Below, in pieces: positions 1 through 11,460 of a stretch of 64,000 nt of DNA. The stretch comes from Pelobates cultripes. Taxonomy: Eukaryota; Chordata; Amphibia; Anura; Pelobatidae. The notes beneath the pieces are model-generated. The model saw only the letters and a list, made by a program, of their open reading frames with translations, did not search any database and had not been told where the DNA came from. The DNA is taken from NCBI GenBank assembly GCA_933207985.1, contig OW240920.1, forward strand, positions 134,568,043 to 134,632,042. The letters are read 5' to 3'. The position numbers and the translations under genes are program-made. Position 1 is the first letter of the stretch; each line of letters starts with the position of its first letter.

Positions 1-1740
1 AGTTATTACATTGGAATTAACCCTTTCATGGCATCATCACTAAGTTGATTTAAATAATTATGTATGGAAGGAGAAGTCTTCTAATCTATCAAAATTCCAA
101 AAACACTTGTGAAGACTGTCCACTCCAGTAGGGTTTGTATTTTGATTTATGGAGCCTGATTAGCATGTTGATTCTATGTGGATGTAACAAAAACAGAGAA
201 TATGAAAACTCTACCAATGGGCAAAAGCTTAGAGAAATTCAGTAGCTTGCCCTTTGGTCAGGTCTCAAAAATGTTTTTGCTCAGTTGTGCCATTGCAGAG
301 AGAACCTATACCATCTGCACATGGGCAGTTCAGATCCAAAATGCTGGCAATGCCTATGCACGAGAGATACAGTGACCCCAGACAATCATTTTGTCCTTCT
401 CTGGGCCTCGTCAGTGAGATCTAGCTGATACCCCTGTAGGTGCAGTGAGCATTGGGTCCTCATCTGTGTCACCCATTTAACTTAGGGAGAAACTAAGTAA
501 ATGCATTGCAACAAAAACAAAGAGTATGAGGCCTGAGTTGGGATTTACTGAACAGCAAGCTACCGAGTTTCTCTAAGCTTATGCCCTTTCTCAGAGCTCT
601 CATATTCTCAGTATTTGCTTAGGTAGGAGAAGAGTTCTCTCCAGATCGGAGTGTCCCTTTAAAGATTTCCCCTATTACCATGTGTTGTAGAGATTAACAT
701 GGTATACTAGACCAATGTGCCATTTATTTATCTTGAAAAACCCTACAAGTCTGCAGCCCTCAGGGACTAGAGTCTGAAGCCACTGCCATACATCAATGTT
801 AACTATTAAGTTTATTTGACTACTTGACATAGGAGCATGGACAATTTCACCCGTGTTTCAGGCATGATTTATCCGAAGAATGAAGTCGTTTGCTCCTAAT
901 GGTCCAAATCTAGATTTCATGTGTATCTGTAACCAACTCCTTTAAATTATGCTGTATTTTTCTCTCTAGGTGGGAAAGCATAATGACAGGATTATTAGTG
1001 AATTCAAAATAGTTTGCAATACCATGCATCAATCATGCTTGCTCCTTCCTAGCAGTCGAAGATGCCTAATTTAGCATTTTCAACCGGAGTACAGGAGTTT
1101 TTCTTTGCTAGTCAAATAACAGTCAAGATAACGTGTTTTGATCCTACAAGCCTTGCTGTTAAACCTATATTGGAAGAATCCTTCCCAGGGGGAAACAAGA
1201 GTGTAGCCATATCAGATGTAAAAGCTAACTAACAGCACAAAAATGAGCATATTTTACTTGCACGCTGGAGAATTGGATTGAAATCCATTTTCTATTTTAA
1301 CAAAACAATAGCACACAAACATATAAGCCATCATAAACGTACCCATTAAGGGAATAGTAAATACCCCAAATTGGTATTTAATTTAATGGTGAGAAAGAAG
1401 ATTTTGATTTATATCCTATTATTTTTCCATCCAGCTTTTTTGAGCAGCATACCGTTTACGCCTTTAATTCACCACATTGTCAGTAAAGCATCGGACACTT
1501 GTTTCCCAGGATCCTATGCCATTGGCGTGGGTGGCATTTGCAGGGTTTCACTGCTGGTCCCACCAGAAATCCCTTTCTTGAATGGCTGGCTGCCTTCATT
1601 GAACCCATGAAATCCAAATACGGAATAAATAATTAGATTAAATTTGACCCTGATATCAATTTCATTTTCCAGATTTGTACATTTTCACTAAGAATACTAG
1701 AATTTGTAACCTAAAGTGGATTTAAAAACAAGTAACTTAT
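1..1740. other. Unassigned AT-rich sequence
   Basis: No coding frame, RNA gene or repeat that I recognise. Short open frames at 178-375 and 1371-1610 have no domain-like composition and no visible splice context. Confidence 0.5.
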
Positions 1741-1915
1741 GGTTAAACGGTTACTGGAAGCACCAAGACTACTTCAGTGTACGCCAGTGTAATTAGTACA
1801 TCATTAGGCAGCCCGGAACTAGAGATCTGGGCTGGCTAACGTCAATTCTGTGCATGTTTCATGCACAGAGGGTCATTCATTGGCTGAGAGCAATCAATCG
1901 CTCATACTTACCCTA
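1741..1915. repeat. Probable decayed T2-like MITE fragment
   Basis: The stretch has wording typical of the internal parts of other TTAA elements in this window (a caccaagactacttcag block, then attcattggctgag followed by caatca). It resembles 47205-47320, which shares the phrase ccattcattggctgag. No intact terminal repeat is present on either side, so this is a weak call. Confidence 0.35.
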
Positions 1916-1987
1916 CAATGTCACTATTGATAAATTTAAAATATATATATTGAAACAGCAATTTCCTACTTGTACTTATAGCCCTAT

Positions 1988-2406
1988 TGTAACCGAGTAA
2001 ACTTGCAGAAGCCAGACACAGAGAGATGGATGCAGGTTTTCAGGAAGTAAGAGGTCTTTATTAACATACCGATGATTAACTAACGTTCCAAAACAGGTCT
2101 GAGGGCCGAACACATAGAGTACATGCTTTTTAAAGAACTATAACTCCTCCCATTAGTAGCTCTACCCGCACATACCCTTAACCAATCAGTGGACAGGATT
2201 TGGATTTCTTCATATGGGCAGACCACATGGCTCATCCGAAACAAAGGAGAAAGGAGTGTAATTTCAGTTCCTGCATTCCTGCACATGCTCAGTACATTGA
2301 TGACAGTATCTTAGCTACGTGTAACTAACTAACTGATACAACATACACATATGCCACGTGGAAATCTCGGCCTACTAAATTTTCATTTCACCGAAATTCC
2401 ATCACA
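1988..2406 (-). mobile_element. Endogenous retrovirus 3' LTR
   Basis: Read on the minus strand, the segment starts TGTGATGG just after a polypurine tract and ends CGGTTACA, giving the TG...CA boundaries of an LTR of 419 bp. An AATAAA polyadenylation signal lies at 2057-2062 (plus-strand tttatt), with a TTTAAAAAG box about 60 bp upstream that could be the TATA element. The env remnant follows at higher coordinates in the same orientation, as expected for a 3' LTR. The 5' LTR is not in the window, so the target duplication cannot be checked. Confidence 0.75.
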
Positions 2407-2417
2407 TTCCCCCCTTT
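2407..2417 (-). promoter_or_regulatory. Retroviral polypurine tract
   Basis: On the minus strand this reads AAAGGGGGGAA and directly abuts the TGTGATGG start of the LTR. This is the normal position and composition of the plus-strand primer of reverse transcription. Confidence 0.75.
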
Positions 2418-2536
2418 GATGTCACTGATACAAAATTATTCCAGATGCATCACCAATCATAGTTTACCAACACCTCTCAAGTAGCCATTGGACCAGAGCA
2501 GACCTTGTAAGCATCTTAGCATCATCACAAACTCCT

Positions 2537-4476
2537 TCAGCATTCCTCATCCTGAATATGTTCTCTTTGGGCTAGGGATTCATATCTATTGACAGCCATT
2601 ACATGAGCAGTTGTCTTTCTTTCTATAGTACTCTCTATGATACTACATATAGATCTGACCACTAATGGAATTAGGCAGGGCAAAAAGAGACATAAGAATA
2701 TAATAAATACTACTACTCCTACTAACGCCTTAATCCCTCCAAGCTGCTCATACCAACTTCCAAACCAACTACTAGGATTTTACCCATTCCAGACCTGAGT
2801 AGGTGCATGCGTCAGTTTAACCATGTGGCTTATAAGTTCAGCCACTGCCCGCCCTTCATCATCTATGTGCAAACAACAGTTGCTGAGATTAAACTTTCCG
2901 CATTCACCTCCCTCTACTGCTAATCTATTTTGATAGATGGCTGATCTCATCCGAGTATTTTGCTTAGCTAGAAGATTAAGTGCTTGAGCTGTCTCATTAG
3001 TGATAATCTCAACCACCGCCAGTAGTCTTATAATATGGTTGAGCATATATATTGGGGTTCTATATCCATAGGTACCATCCTCTGCCCAAGTAGCCGGTCC
3101 ATAATAATTAATAATACGTTGGGGAGGCCACTCATCATCTTCCCAGCTACCTATATTCAAGGATGCTCGCTTCTTTTTATGATTTACATCATAAACCTTA
3201 ACTCCCAAGGTCTCTCCTGTCTCAACCGGCAACAGGAAGAAGGATGGTTTGAGCATACCTAATACACATGCCCCTTCCCAATCTTGTGGTAACTCTGAAT
3301 ATGCTTTCTTACCACAGATCCAATATAAATTCGCTGGGGCTTTCCAATTGGATGTAGCAGATAAGTCAAACCATACCTCTTTTAAATGGGTGTAATTGGC
3401 AAACAGATTAGTAGGCTCTGAGACATTTGAAGCTGACCACCAAGTAGTATCTTTAGTATCGGCATTATAGGCTTTCTGTCCTAGACATATTAACTCGCCA
3501 ACAGGTGTGGTATACAATGGCCCTTTCCTGGCTAAACATACATGACCTATAATGGAGGTTTTTACCTCTAGTACTTACTTGATGATCAGACTGAGAAAGT
3601 ATTTGTTGTTCATCTGTCTCAGAACCAGGGTACCATACTTCCTTTGCCTCACATGGCCACTGGTCTCCCATATTAGTACCTCCACATACAAAGCAATTAG
3701 TTACATTAAGACTACCTGCAATAGTCTCAGCCAAATCAATTTTATCCTCAAAACTCATCTCCTCATAAAAGGAATGAAAAACCTGATGAGTTTGAGTTGC
3801 TATCGTCTCAGTTTCAATTCCTACATATGTTATGGTCCCTGGGTCTACTCCTGTGCCATATATTTAGAACCCAAATAGATTTCCGAACTTATCAATAAAA
3901 TGTTGTGGATTAGAGATGGTCATATGGACAGGTTTACATTCCATAGACTTGCAGTGTGGTGTAGTGGGCAACCTTTGGATAATCATATCTTGATACACTG
4001 TTTTTCCCCAGGTCGCCCACCCTACACAAGACCAATATGGACAAAAAATTAAAATCCCTATTTGGGCAATCAGGATCAGTAGATCTCTTACTGGGACATA
4101 AATATTTATCATTAAACCCATAAGTTCATTCCATTCATTTAAGATTACCACATACATTCCAAGGTTTTCCACTACCAGAGATCGCCTTACATGCCTCAAA
4201 TAGTAGAATGCCCGTAGAATGTATGGTATTTATCACAGTCCTACTTATCAAGGTCCCCTGGGAGTTACTGTTCGAATTACCAACCAAATTGTACGGGAGT
4301 TGGAATTGGGGATCAAAACATTTAGGCTCTCCTGATATTGGTTTGCCCACACTGTAATCTATATCTAAATATCTACACTTAGATACAGATCCCCTACACT
4401 CATACTGTGAGTGCCAAATGAGAGATTGGGATATTTGGTTACCTGTTTTTGTAGTCTTAATGCAGCTAACACAACT
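2537..4476 (-). pseudogene. env: Endogenous retrovirus env, broken
   Basis: This is a remnant of a retroviral envelope gene. The clearest part is the frame at 2780-3517 (245 codons). It has a basic KKKR site near residues 114-117 (furin-like SU/TM boundary), a heptad-like helical stretch, then a cysteine at 206 followed by a CC pair at 214-215, the position of the TM disulfide motif. An in-frame TAA at 2780-2782 ends this frame. Beyond it the same frame continues for 81 codons through a hydrophobic membrane anchor and a short tail to TGA at 2537-2539. Upstream SU pieces lie in other frames (3465-3758 with NCFVCGG and a WPC; 3864-4199 with CPYWSCVGW; 4135-4476), so the gene carries frameshifts as well as the stop. 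No gag or pol is visible. The 5' part is duplicated at 5059-5448. It cannot make an intact protein. Confidence 0.8.
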
Positions 4477-4625
4477 CTATATGTCCTCACCTTTACCTTC
4501 CTGAAAAATCACAAAAATGCCTAAGCACATAACATTTCAGAAGTCCTCATGTCTACTCTTCGACCGTGCGACGGCACCTCAGCTTCCCGATACAACATGG
4601 CCAAAACAGGCTGGTCCTTAAGGGG
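4236..4625 (-). repeat. Env 5' region, first copy of a 390-bp duplication
   Basis: By eye this matches 5059-5448 without an indel at a constant offset of 823 bp. It covers the SU start of the env remnant and its upstream leader. The copy stops after TTAAGGGG at 4625, where sequence copied from elsewhere begins. Confidence 0.85.
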
Positions 4626-5065
4626 CATCCACTACCCAAACACACACACCCACACACTGCATCCATCACCCACACTGCATCCACTACCCAAACACACACA
4701 CACACACATACACACTGCATTCACTAGTCAAGTACTCTCACGGCATCCACTACACACACATATAAATATTCTTGAAAACATAAAACAAATCCGACTGGCA
4801 TGTATATTTTGTGCATTTACCACTTAATAAAAAAAAAGATTTGCAAAAAAAATACAGTAAATGTACAGAATATCGGTAAGCTGTCGGCTATCGTCTTGAA
4901 AGCTCACAGATTATCGATATCTGCTCTAAATAAAATCAATATAGGTCGATCCCTACCATATACACAATATATATTATCAGGGACATTGCTAAGGTGTGGC
5001 CCAAAAATAATTTGGTGTCCCCTTCCAAAACGCACCTTCCCGCCCCTCTCCCCAACACCAGTCCT
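4625..5065. repeat. Copied segment matching 7083-7532
   Basis: This 441-bp stretch (CA-rich start, then catataaatattcttg, an A-run, and a unique-looking block ending ccaacaccagtcct) matches 7083-7532 almost exactly. The differences I see are in CA-repeat and A-run length. It sits between the two env copies. It shares one base with the env copy at the left junction and CAGTCCT at the right junction. Confidence 0.85.
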
Positions 5066-5448
5066 ACTTATCAAGGTCCCCTGGGAGTTACTGTTCGAAT
5101 TACCAACCAAATTGTACGGGAGTTGGAATTGGGGATCAAAACATTTAGGCTCTCCTGATATTGGTTTGCCCACACTGTAATCTATATCTAAATATCTACA
5201 CTTAGATACAGATCCCCTACACTCATACTGTGAGTGCCAAATGAGAGATTGGGATATTTGGTTACCTGTTTTTGTAGTCTTAATGCAGCTAACACAACTC
5301 TATATGTCCTCACCTTTACCTTCCTGAAAAATCACAAAAATGCCTAAGCACATAACATTTCAGAAGTCCTCATGTCTACTCTTCGACCGTGCGACGGCAC
5401 CTCAGCTTCCCGATACAACATGGCCAAAACAGGCTGGTCCTTAAGGGG
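5059..5448 (-). repeat. Env 5' region, second copy of a 390-bp duplication
   Basis: Matches 4236-4625 with no indel. After 5448 the sequence continues as ttaaacaaac, giving TTAAGGGGTTAAA, whereas the first copy switches to the CA-rich segment. The second copy is therefore probably the one attached to the original flank on this side. Confidence 0.85.
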
Positions 5449-5905
5449 TTAAACAAACTAGTAGGCAATGTGTGATCTATGACAATTTACCATTTTTTAT
5501 TGCTATTATGTTCCTTTTATTTAAACAAACATGTTAAAATATGCATTGTGTTCCCAGTCTGAATACAATTAAACAATTGGGACAGAGGAGAATGCCATTT
5601 GGGACAGAGGAGAATGCCATTATGAAAACCAATGTTATTGAATAAAATAGACAATATAGGAACCCAGGCTGAATTCAACTCCTGATCTTGTTATGATTAT
5701 AATGGGAGATTAAATACACCAGGAAATAATTGCCTATTTCAATGGTCTGCTAAAATGAATGGGCCATATTTATTAAAGTGAAACTGGGGCAATTCTCAAG
5801 CAAGTTGCTAAATGTATACCATTCCTCTGGTTTTTATAGTAATTATTCAAAATATATTATTTTGTCCAAAGACAACCCAATGCTTGCTTTCATATCTTAT
5901 GTGTC
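5449..5905. other. Unassigned; contains a 22-bp tandem duplication
   Basis: Nothing recognised apart from two direct copies of gggacagaggagaatgccat at about 5579-5620. Confidence 0.5.
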
Positions 5906-5908
5906 TGC

Positions 5909-6560
5909 AGGGCTGCCATCAGACATTTTAGGGCCCCCAGGGCCTGCCTCCGAGTCTGCCCACAGGGCCGCCCCCAAGTCCTTCCACAGGGCCGCCCCCA
6001 AGTCCGCCTAGTGGATGTAGTGTTTGTGTGTATTAGATGAGGTGTGTATAGTACATGCAGAGTGTGTGTTTGTGCAGTCGATGTAGTGTTTGTGTGTATT
6101 AGCTGTGGTGTGTATAGTGAATGAAGAGTGTGTGTTTGTGTAGTGGATGTAGTGTGTGTTTGTGTAGTAATCACCAGCAATACCGATAATAAATAGGTGT
6201 GCCTGGGCGTCCATAAGGTGGCCCAAGCGGCCGCATCAGGGCGCACTGGCCTGGTGGGCGCTAGATTGGAGTGACCGGCAGGAGGTGGGCGCACAGCACT
6301 ACCTCCTGCCAGGCACTCTGTGTAGCATGGCCAAGCGCAGATACTTATGTTTCCTGTACCCGGCCAAACTGAAAGGAAGTGCTCAATGAGAGAGCACTTC
6401 CTGTCAGTACGGCCGGGTACAGGAGACTGAATCTCCTGTACCGCGGTACGCACTGCTCCGCTCGGCCACACTACCATACCAGGAGACACACCAGGGAGCA
6501 GGGACCAAGGAGGGGAGATATACACCGGGGACCAAGGAGAGGAGAGAGAGAGGGACACTA
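5909..6560. repeat. Dispersed GC-rich repeat with GT-rich and hairpin parts
   Basis: Starts agggctgccatcagac followed by ttttagggccccc, which looks like a transposon end. It continues through two GT-rich copies of about 76 bp (6003-6150) and a GC-rich part. At 6351-6436 hairpins form: aggaagtgctc pairs with gagcacttcct, and an outer arm cctgtacccggcc pairs with ggccgggtacagg. No matching right terminus was found. Confidence 0.45.
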
Positions 6561-6564
6561 AGGG

Positions 6565-6960
6565 ACGGGGTGTAAGGATAACTATGGGAAGGGTGGGGGT
6601 GGTAAGGATCACTATGGGACGGGGGTGATAGAACACTAATGACAGGGGGTGAGGGTGGTGGTAAGGAACACTATGGGGGAAGGGTGGTGGTGGTAAGGAA
6701 CACTATGGGGGTAGGGGCTGGAAAGGAAGACTATGGGACAGGGAGGGAGGAAAGAACACTATGGGACAGGGGAGGGGGGTGAAGAACACTATGGGACAGG
6801 GGAGAGGGGGAAGAACACTAGGGGGGGAGAGAGGAACATTAAGGGAAGACAGCGGAGGGAAGTGAAAAGGTACACTAAGGTGGGGGGACCACTAAAAGAG
6901 AAGGGAGAGGAACATTAAGGGGAATGGGGGGCACTAAGAGACAGGTAAGGAGTGGGGGGT
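6565..6960. repeat. G-rich minisatellite
   Basis: About twelve degenerate units of 28-36 bp built around aacactatgggacagggg. Short open frames here (for example 6733-6918) are by-products of the repeat. Confidence 0.75.
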
Positions 6961-6982
6961 CGGGGGGGGAGTTCCTACCGCA

Positions 6983-7195
6983 CATATTTACACACAAACA
7001 CTCTGCATCCACTACACAAACAAACACACGGAATCCACCACACAAACACACACACCCACACACTGCATCCATCACCCACACTGCATCCACTACCCAAACA
7101 CACACACCCACACACTGCATCCATCACCCACACTGCATCCACTACCCAAACACACACACACACACACACACACATACACACTGCATTCACTAGTC
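6983..7195. repeat. CA-rich minisatellite and microsatellite
   Basis: Units of the type actgcatccactacccaaac alternate with CA runs. Many units read as the reverse complement of the GT-rich units at 6003-6175, so the two blocks form a loose inverted pair. Confidence 0.7.
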
Positions 7196-7532
7196 AAGTA
7201 CTCTCACGGCATCCACTACACACACATATAAATATTCTTGAAAACATAAAACAAATCCGACTGGCATGTATATTTTGTGCATTTACCACTTAATAAAAAA
7301 AAAGATTTGCAAAAAAAAATACAGTAAATGTACAGAATATCGGTAAGCTGTCGGCTATCGTCTTGAAAGCTCACAGATTATCGATATCTGCTCTAAATAA
7401 AATCAATATAGGTCGATCCCTACCATATACACAATATATATTATCAGGGACATTGCTAAGGTGTGGCCCAAAAATAATTTGGTGTCCCCTTCCAAAACGC
7501 ACCTTCCCGCCCCTCTCCCCAACACCAGTCCT
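7196..7532. repeat. Source-like copy of the segment at 4735-5065
   Basis: Continuous with the CA-rich block. It matches the segment that sits between the two env copies. Here it runs on into different sequence after ccagtcct. Confidence 0.8.
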
Positions 7533-7544
7533 TAACCTACCTCT

Positions 7545-7835
7545 AGACACAATCAATGACATACATAGATACATACAGACTGGCAGACACAAAAACACAT
7601 GCACACAAGCAAACACATGCAAAGACAGACACACACATATAGGCACATAAGCACAGATTGGAATAACTACTTATAGACACAAACAGACATATACACACAG
7701 TGATACAGACAGGTACATACAGTCACATACATGCATACAGAGAAACAGACAGGTAAACACAGAGACACACACACACACACAGGCATACATATACACACAG
7801 AGAAAGAGATACACAGGCATACTTACATAACATAA
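7545..7835. repeat. Imperfect (ACAGACAC/ACATAC) simple repeat
   Basis: Low-complexity, purine-C-rich sequence of acagacac, cacatac and similar words. No gene call. Confidence 0.65.
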
Positions 7836-7839
7836 AAGG

Positions 7840-8764
7840 GATACTGGCTCTACTGCAGGCAAGTCTGTTTTCTGTTTTAGGGCCAGCAGCTGCAAGCCTC
7901 TCCTGTAGGGAGAGCTTACAGCATTCTGCCAGCCTCTCTTTTCATTTTCCAGGTCCCCAGGCCCTACTGCCTGGCTGCTGTGCAGTCTCCAGACTCATCA
8001 GTTAGTATCAGCCAGGACCAGAAGCCGCAGTAATAGACATAGAATGTCATATTTCCTGTATCTCTATCACTGCACATCTGACTCCTAGCTAAGGATAGGG
8101 GGCATGGAGAGCAGTGCAACCTTTTAGGGCAAATAATTGGGGCTACAAGGTCCCAAATATGGGGCTATAGCCCACCCTAGCCCCCCATTAGCCCCTGTAT
8201 AACATACTGGTCACTTCTCATTATGCTTTTCAGCCAATACGGATTTGTCCTGTTCTCTGCATGCCCAAACACATAATGGACAATATTTGCAAGATATCAA
8301 TATTAGGAAAGTGCAATTGAAGACAATTCAATAATTAATGCACAGTGGTTTGCACTTTACAGTACATGGTCCCTTTAAACATTACAATTCACTATACTCA
8401 AAACGGTGTTGAAAACTTATTGAAATTGAGTTTGGTTTGGCTTAAAAACATTACTTTTTCTAAGATCCCACATATTATGTGGCGCCTCGGTGATGTAAGA
8501 GTTTAAATGCAGTCGTTCAACGTGTCAACCATAAAATTGGGAATTTTATCTGAAAAGTAATTAAAACGAATAGGTCTGTTTGGCTACACGTTTGAAGAAT
8601 CTCTCTATTAAGGGTGCCGCAAAAACCAAGGCTCACAAAGTACCTACTGCCCGGAAATGGACTTTTGTATCAGCCCATCCAATATTGGGTGAAAATTATA
8701 AACAGAGCACTGGGGACAATTGAAAATTATTTGACATAGACCCAGGGACAGCAACCACAGACTA
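7840..8764. other. Unassigned sequence
   Basis: No gene seen. A phrase at 8366-8378 (catggtccctttaa) resembles the right end of a TTAA element, but no partner terminus was found. Confidence 0.45.
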
Positions 8765-8823
8765 TTTAGTCCATAACTACTTCTATGAGTTGTAGTGGTT
8801 ATGGTGCTTAGCGTGCCCTTTAA
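8765..8823. mobile_element. Right end of a T2-like MITE
   Basis: The segment ends agtggttatggtgcttagcg then TGCCCTTTAA, the form of the inner and terminal sequence in intact T2-like elements elsewhere (for example 22773-23090). The left end is missing. Confidence 0.45.
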
Positions 8824-9020
8824 GTCATGTTTATTCGATGCTAACGGGATGAGCCATCCTAAAAATGCATTTTGTACACAAATAAACTACTAGACATTGT
8901 GACATGCTTTAGGATAAGAAGATTTTACCGCGGAAACAAAAGCAGGCATCCATTTGCATTTCAAACAAAATAGAGCTGTAAACCTTTTAGTGAATCTCCC
9001 CCAAATTCATATAGCCGTAC

Positions 9021-9095
9021 CTCATCTGAAGATCCATTCTCCACACGGAATCTCCCAGCTCTTTGTATGGCCCCATCTGCATCACTTGAAATAAG
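9021..9095 (-). CDS. Candidate internal exon of an unidentified gene
   Basis: Read on the minus strand, a pyrimidine-rich acceptor ending ttgtcttccag precedes 75 nt, and a gtacgg donor follows. Exactly 25 codons are open in phase 0 and include DADGAIQRAGRFRVENGSSD, a balanced, soluble, non-repetitive composition. The length is a multiple of three, so the exon could be skipped without a frame change. GRFRV fits the RFxV docking motif known to bind the SPAK/OSR1 kinases; that is inference from five residues. A second frame (starting one base later) is also open, so the frame is not certain. I cannot name the gene. No other exon was identified in the window, so it may sit alone between long introns. 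A chance splice-like context cannot be excluded. Confidence 0.5.
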
Positions 9096-9327
9096 CTGGA
9101 AGACAAATTAACAGATTTACAATACGGTCCCCACATTCGTGTTGTACATAAACAGACATAGCCAGAGGGGACCTGTCAGCCAAGCATTCAATGATAGCAA
9201 GGTCCACTGCTTATAGGGAATACAATTTCATCTTTACCTTCAGTAATACAGGAAGAGTCTGTAGTAGGTTGCAATACCGGAATGTTTTGGGTAAATTACA
9301 GATTTGACTGTGGGTATGTATTCACTA

Positions 9328-9523
9328 ATATACCTCCCAACATTTCAAATGGAGACAGAGACACTTTAATTTTAGGGGTTCAGTGGGGTGTGACCAGGGA
9401 CAGGGCTGCTTTGTCATTTTTAGGTGACTTACTAATAACAACTTTTACAACTAAAATGTAATTTAGAACAAGAACAATGTATCTTATTTACACAGACTGA
9501 TTTCTAAACACATTTATTGTAGT
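9328..9523. mobile_element. Left part of a CATACCTCCCAA element
   Basis: Begins atatacctcccaacatttc. It then matches the left interior of the intact element at 57337-58832, including aacaatgtatcttatttaca and acacatttattgtag. It is cut at a TTAA where a T2-like MITE starts. The right part is not found nearby. Confidence 0.65.
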
Positions 9524-9690
9524 TTAAAGGGACACTATAGTCACCATAACAACTACAGTCTAATGCACAACGTACAGCACTGATGTTCAGCCTCTCCACG
9601 CTCTGTATAGAGACGCTGAACATTCCCCATAGTAATGCAATGATTCAATGCATCTCTATGAGGAGATGCTGATTGGCTAGCAGGGGAGGG
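9524..9690. mobile_element. T2-like MITE, left part
   Basis: Starts TTAAAGGGACACTATAGTCA at a TTAA inside the CATACCTCCCAA element. It keeps the typical inner palindrome around atgcatctctatgaggagat, then is lost by about 9690. Confidence 0.65.
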
Positions 9691-9994
9691 CTGGCAGCCT
9701 CAGGCCTGGGGGGCAAATCCAGTCAAGTGGCCCATTGCACCCCTGAATCAGCTCACCATCTATGCCCACCTTTTCCTGGTTTTATAACGGATATTGATGT
9801 TATGCTAATCAGTAGCTCTTTGCCATACCCACTCCTTTGCAGCTCCGACTTTCAATGTTGTTAGAGCGCAGGCTGAGAATCTCTGAGCCTGTGCTCTGAC
9901 TCACTAACTGAGCACCGGAACCACGAGGGAGAGGATATGATCTAAGACACCTACTGCTGGTGTGCACCAGTAGACCACTAGGGAACCATTTAAA

Positions 9995-10445
9995 TTAAAA
10001 GGACACTACAGTGCCAGGAAAACAAATAGTTTTCCTGGCACTGCAGGTCCCCTCTCCCTCCCACCCCCCATCCCATGTTGCTGAAGGGGTTAGAACCTCT
10101 TCAGTGACATACCTGAGACTAGCGCCGATGTTTCTCGGCGCTGGTTTAGGGTCCGCCCACGCTCCTCCCCCGTAGACGTCATCCGGCGGGGGAGACAGAT
10201 TGCGTATGCGTGGCCGCCGGCGAGGGAGACCTAATGTGCATGCGTGGCAATGCCGCGCACGCGCATTAAACCTCTCCATAGGAAAGTATTGAAAATGCTT
10301 TCAATGCTTTCCTATGGGGATTTTAGCGACGCTGGAGGTCCTCACAAATCTGTGCTATAAACCAGGAATTGCCCTCTAGTGGCTGTCTAGTAGACAGCTA
10401 GCAATGCGGCCTGATTGAGCCTGGGTGGAGAGGGACTGGACCACC
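9995..10445. mobile_element. T2-like MITE, right end decayed
   Basis: Starts TTAAAAGGACACTACAGTGC, followed by the hairpin ccaggaaaac / gttttcctgg. The interior resembles 61953-62420 (ccataggaaagcatt-type hairpin, then cctctagtggctgtc). No CCTTTAA terminus is seen on the right. Confidence 0.65.
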
Positions 10446-10860
10446 CAGGCAGACAGCTGTAAAAATAAAAATGCCATTTAAATAATTTTCCCCTCAGACT
10501 GTGTCAGTCCAAGGGATTAATTAATGGGGTGCAGGCGGCTGTTGCAGGGTGATGGTGGCCGGAGTGAGCACTGTGAGGCTCCCTTTACCATTCTCGGCAA
10601 TTCCGTGTCCATGCTCCACCTCTGCAAGCAAACGCCGCCTCCTGCACATGAGCTCCGCCCCGATGCAGGCTCTGCCCCCACACTCAAGCAGGAAGAGGTC
10701 AAGAAATGGCTCCCACAGTCTTCAGTGCCAGGTAAGCTTCAGCTAATTCGTCAGTGACTTTGTGTGTATGTGCCTGCTAGTGAATGAGCTTGTATGTTTG
10801 TGTGTCATACACTTACACACACACACTCACTACTGACAAGCTCACACATATTCACACATA
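10446..10860. other. Unassigned, ending in a short GT/AC inverted pair
   Basis: Paired opposite open frames at 10517-10757 have no recognisable product. At 10755-10850 gtgtgtatgtgcctgc is followed by acacacactcac and a short TA microsatellite. Confidence 0.4.
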
Positions 10861-10877
10861 TATATATATATATATTG

Positions 10878-11460
10878 TTAAAGGGACACTATAGTCACCA
10901 GAACAACTACAGCTTATTGAATTTGTTCTGGTGAGTAGAATCATTAACTTCAGGCTTTTTGCTGTAAACACTGTCTTTACAGAGAAAATGCAGTGTTTAC
11001 ATTACAGCCTAGTGATAACTTCACTGGCCACTCCTCAGATGGCTGTTAGAGATCCTTCCTGGGTCATGCCTGCATAAAATGCATCCAAACATTCTTCCTC
11101 CCTCTGCATGCAGACATTGAACTTTCCTCATAGAGATTCATTGATTCAATTCATCTCTATGAGAAGATGCTGATTGGCCAGGGCTGTGTTTGAATCATGC
11201 TGGCTCTGCCCCTGATCTGCCTCTTTGTCAGTCTCAGCCAATCCTATGCGGAAGCACTGTGATTGGATCTGGCTACCACTTCAGGCAGTGAGCAGATCTA
11301 AAATAAACAGGGAGAAAATAAGAAGCTGCAGACTTGAATACAAGTAAGATTTTACTATATTTAGGGAGGCATGAGGAGATCAGAGTGGCTAGATGGTGGT
11401 TTTAACCCTATAGGGTCAGGAATGCATGTTTGTGTTCCTGATCCTATAGTGCTCCTTTAA
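10878..11460. mobile_element. Complete T2-like MITE (583 bp)
   Basis: Begins TTAAAGGGACACTATAGTCA and ends CTATAGTGCTCCTTTAA, with TTAA at both ends. The interior has the gagatgctgattggccagg block shared by related elements. The T2/Kolobok MITEs of Xenopus are known for TTAAAGGRR ends and a TTAA target, which is the basis for the family name. The element at 31256-31862 is the same family in the opposite orientation. Confidence 0.85.
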
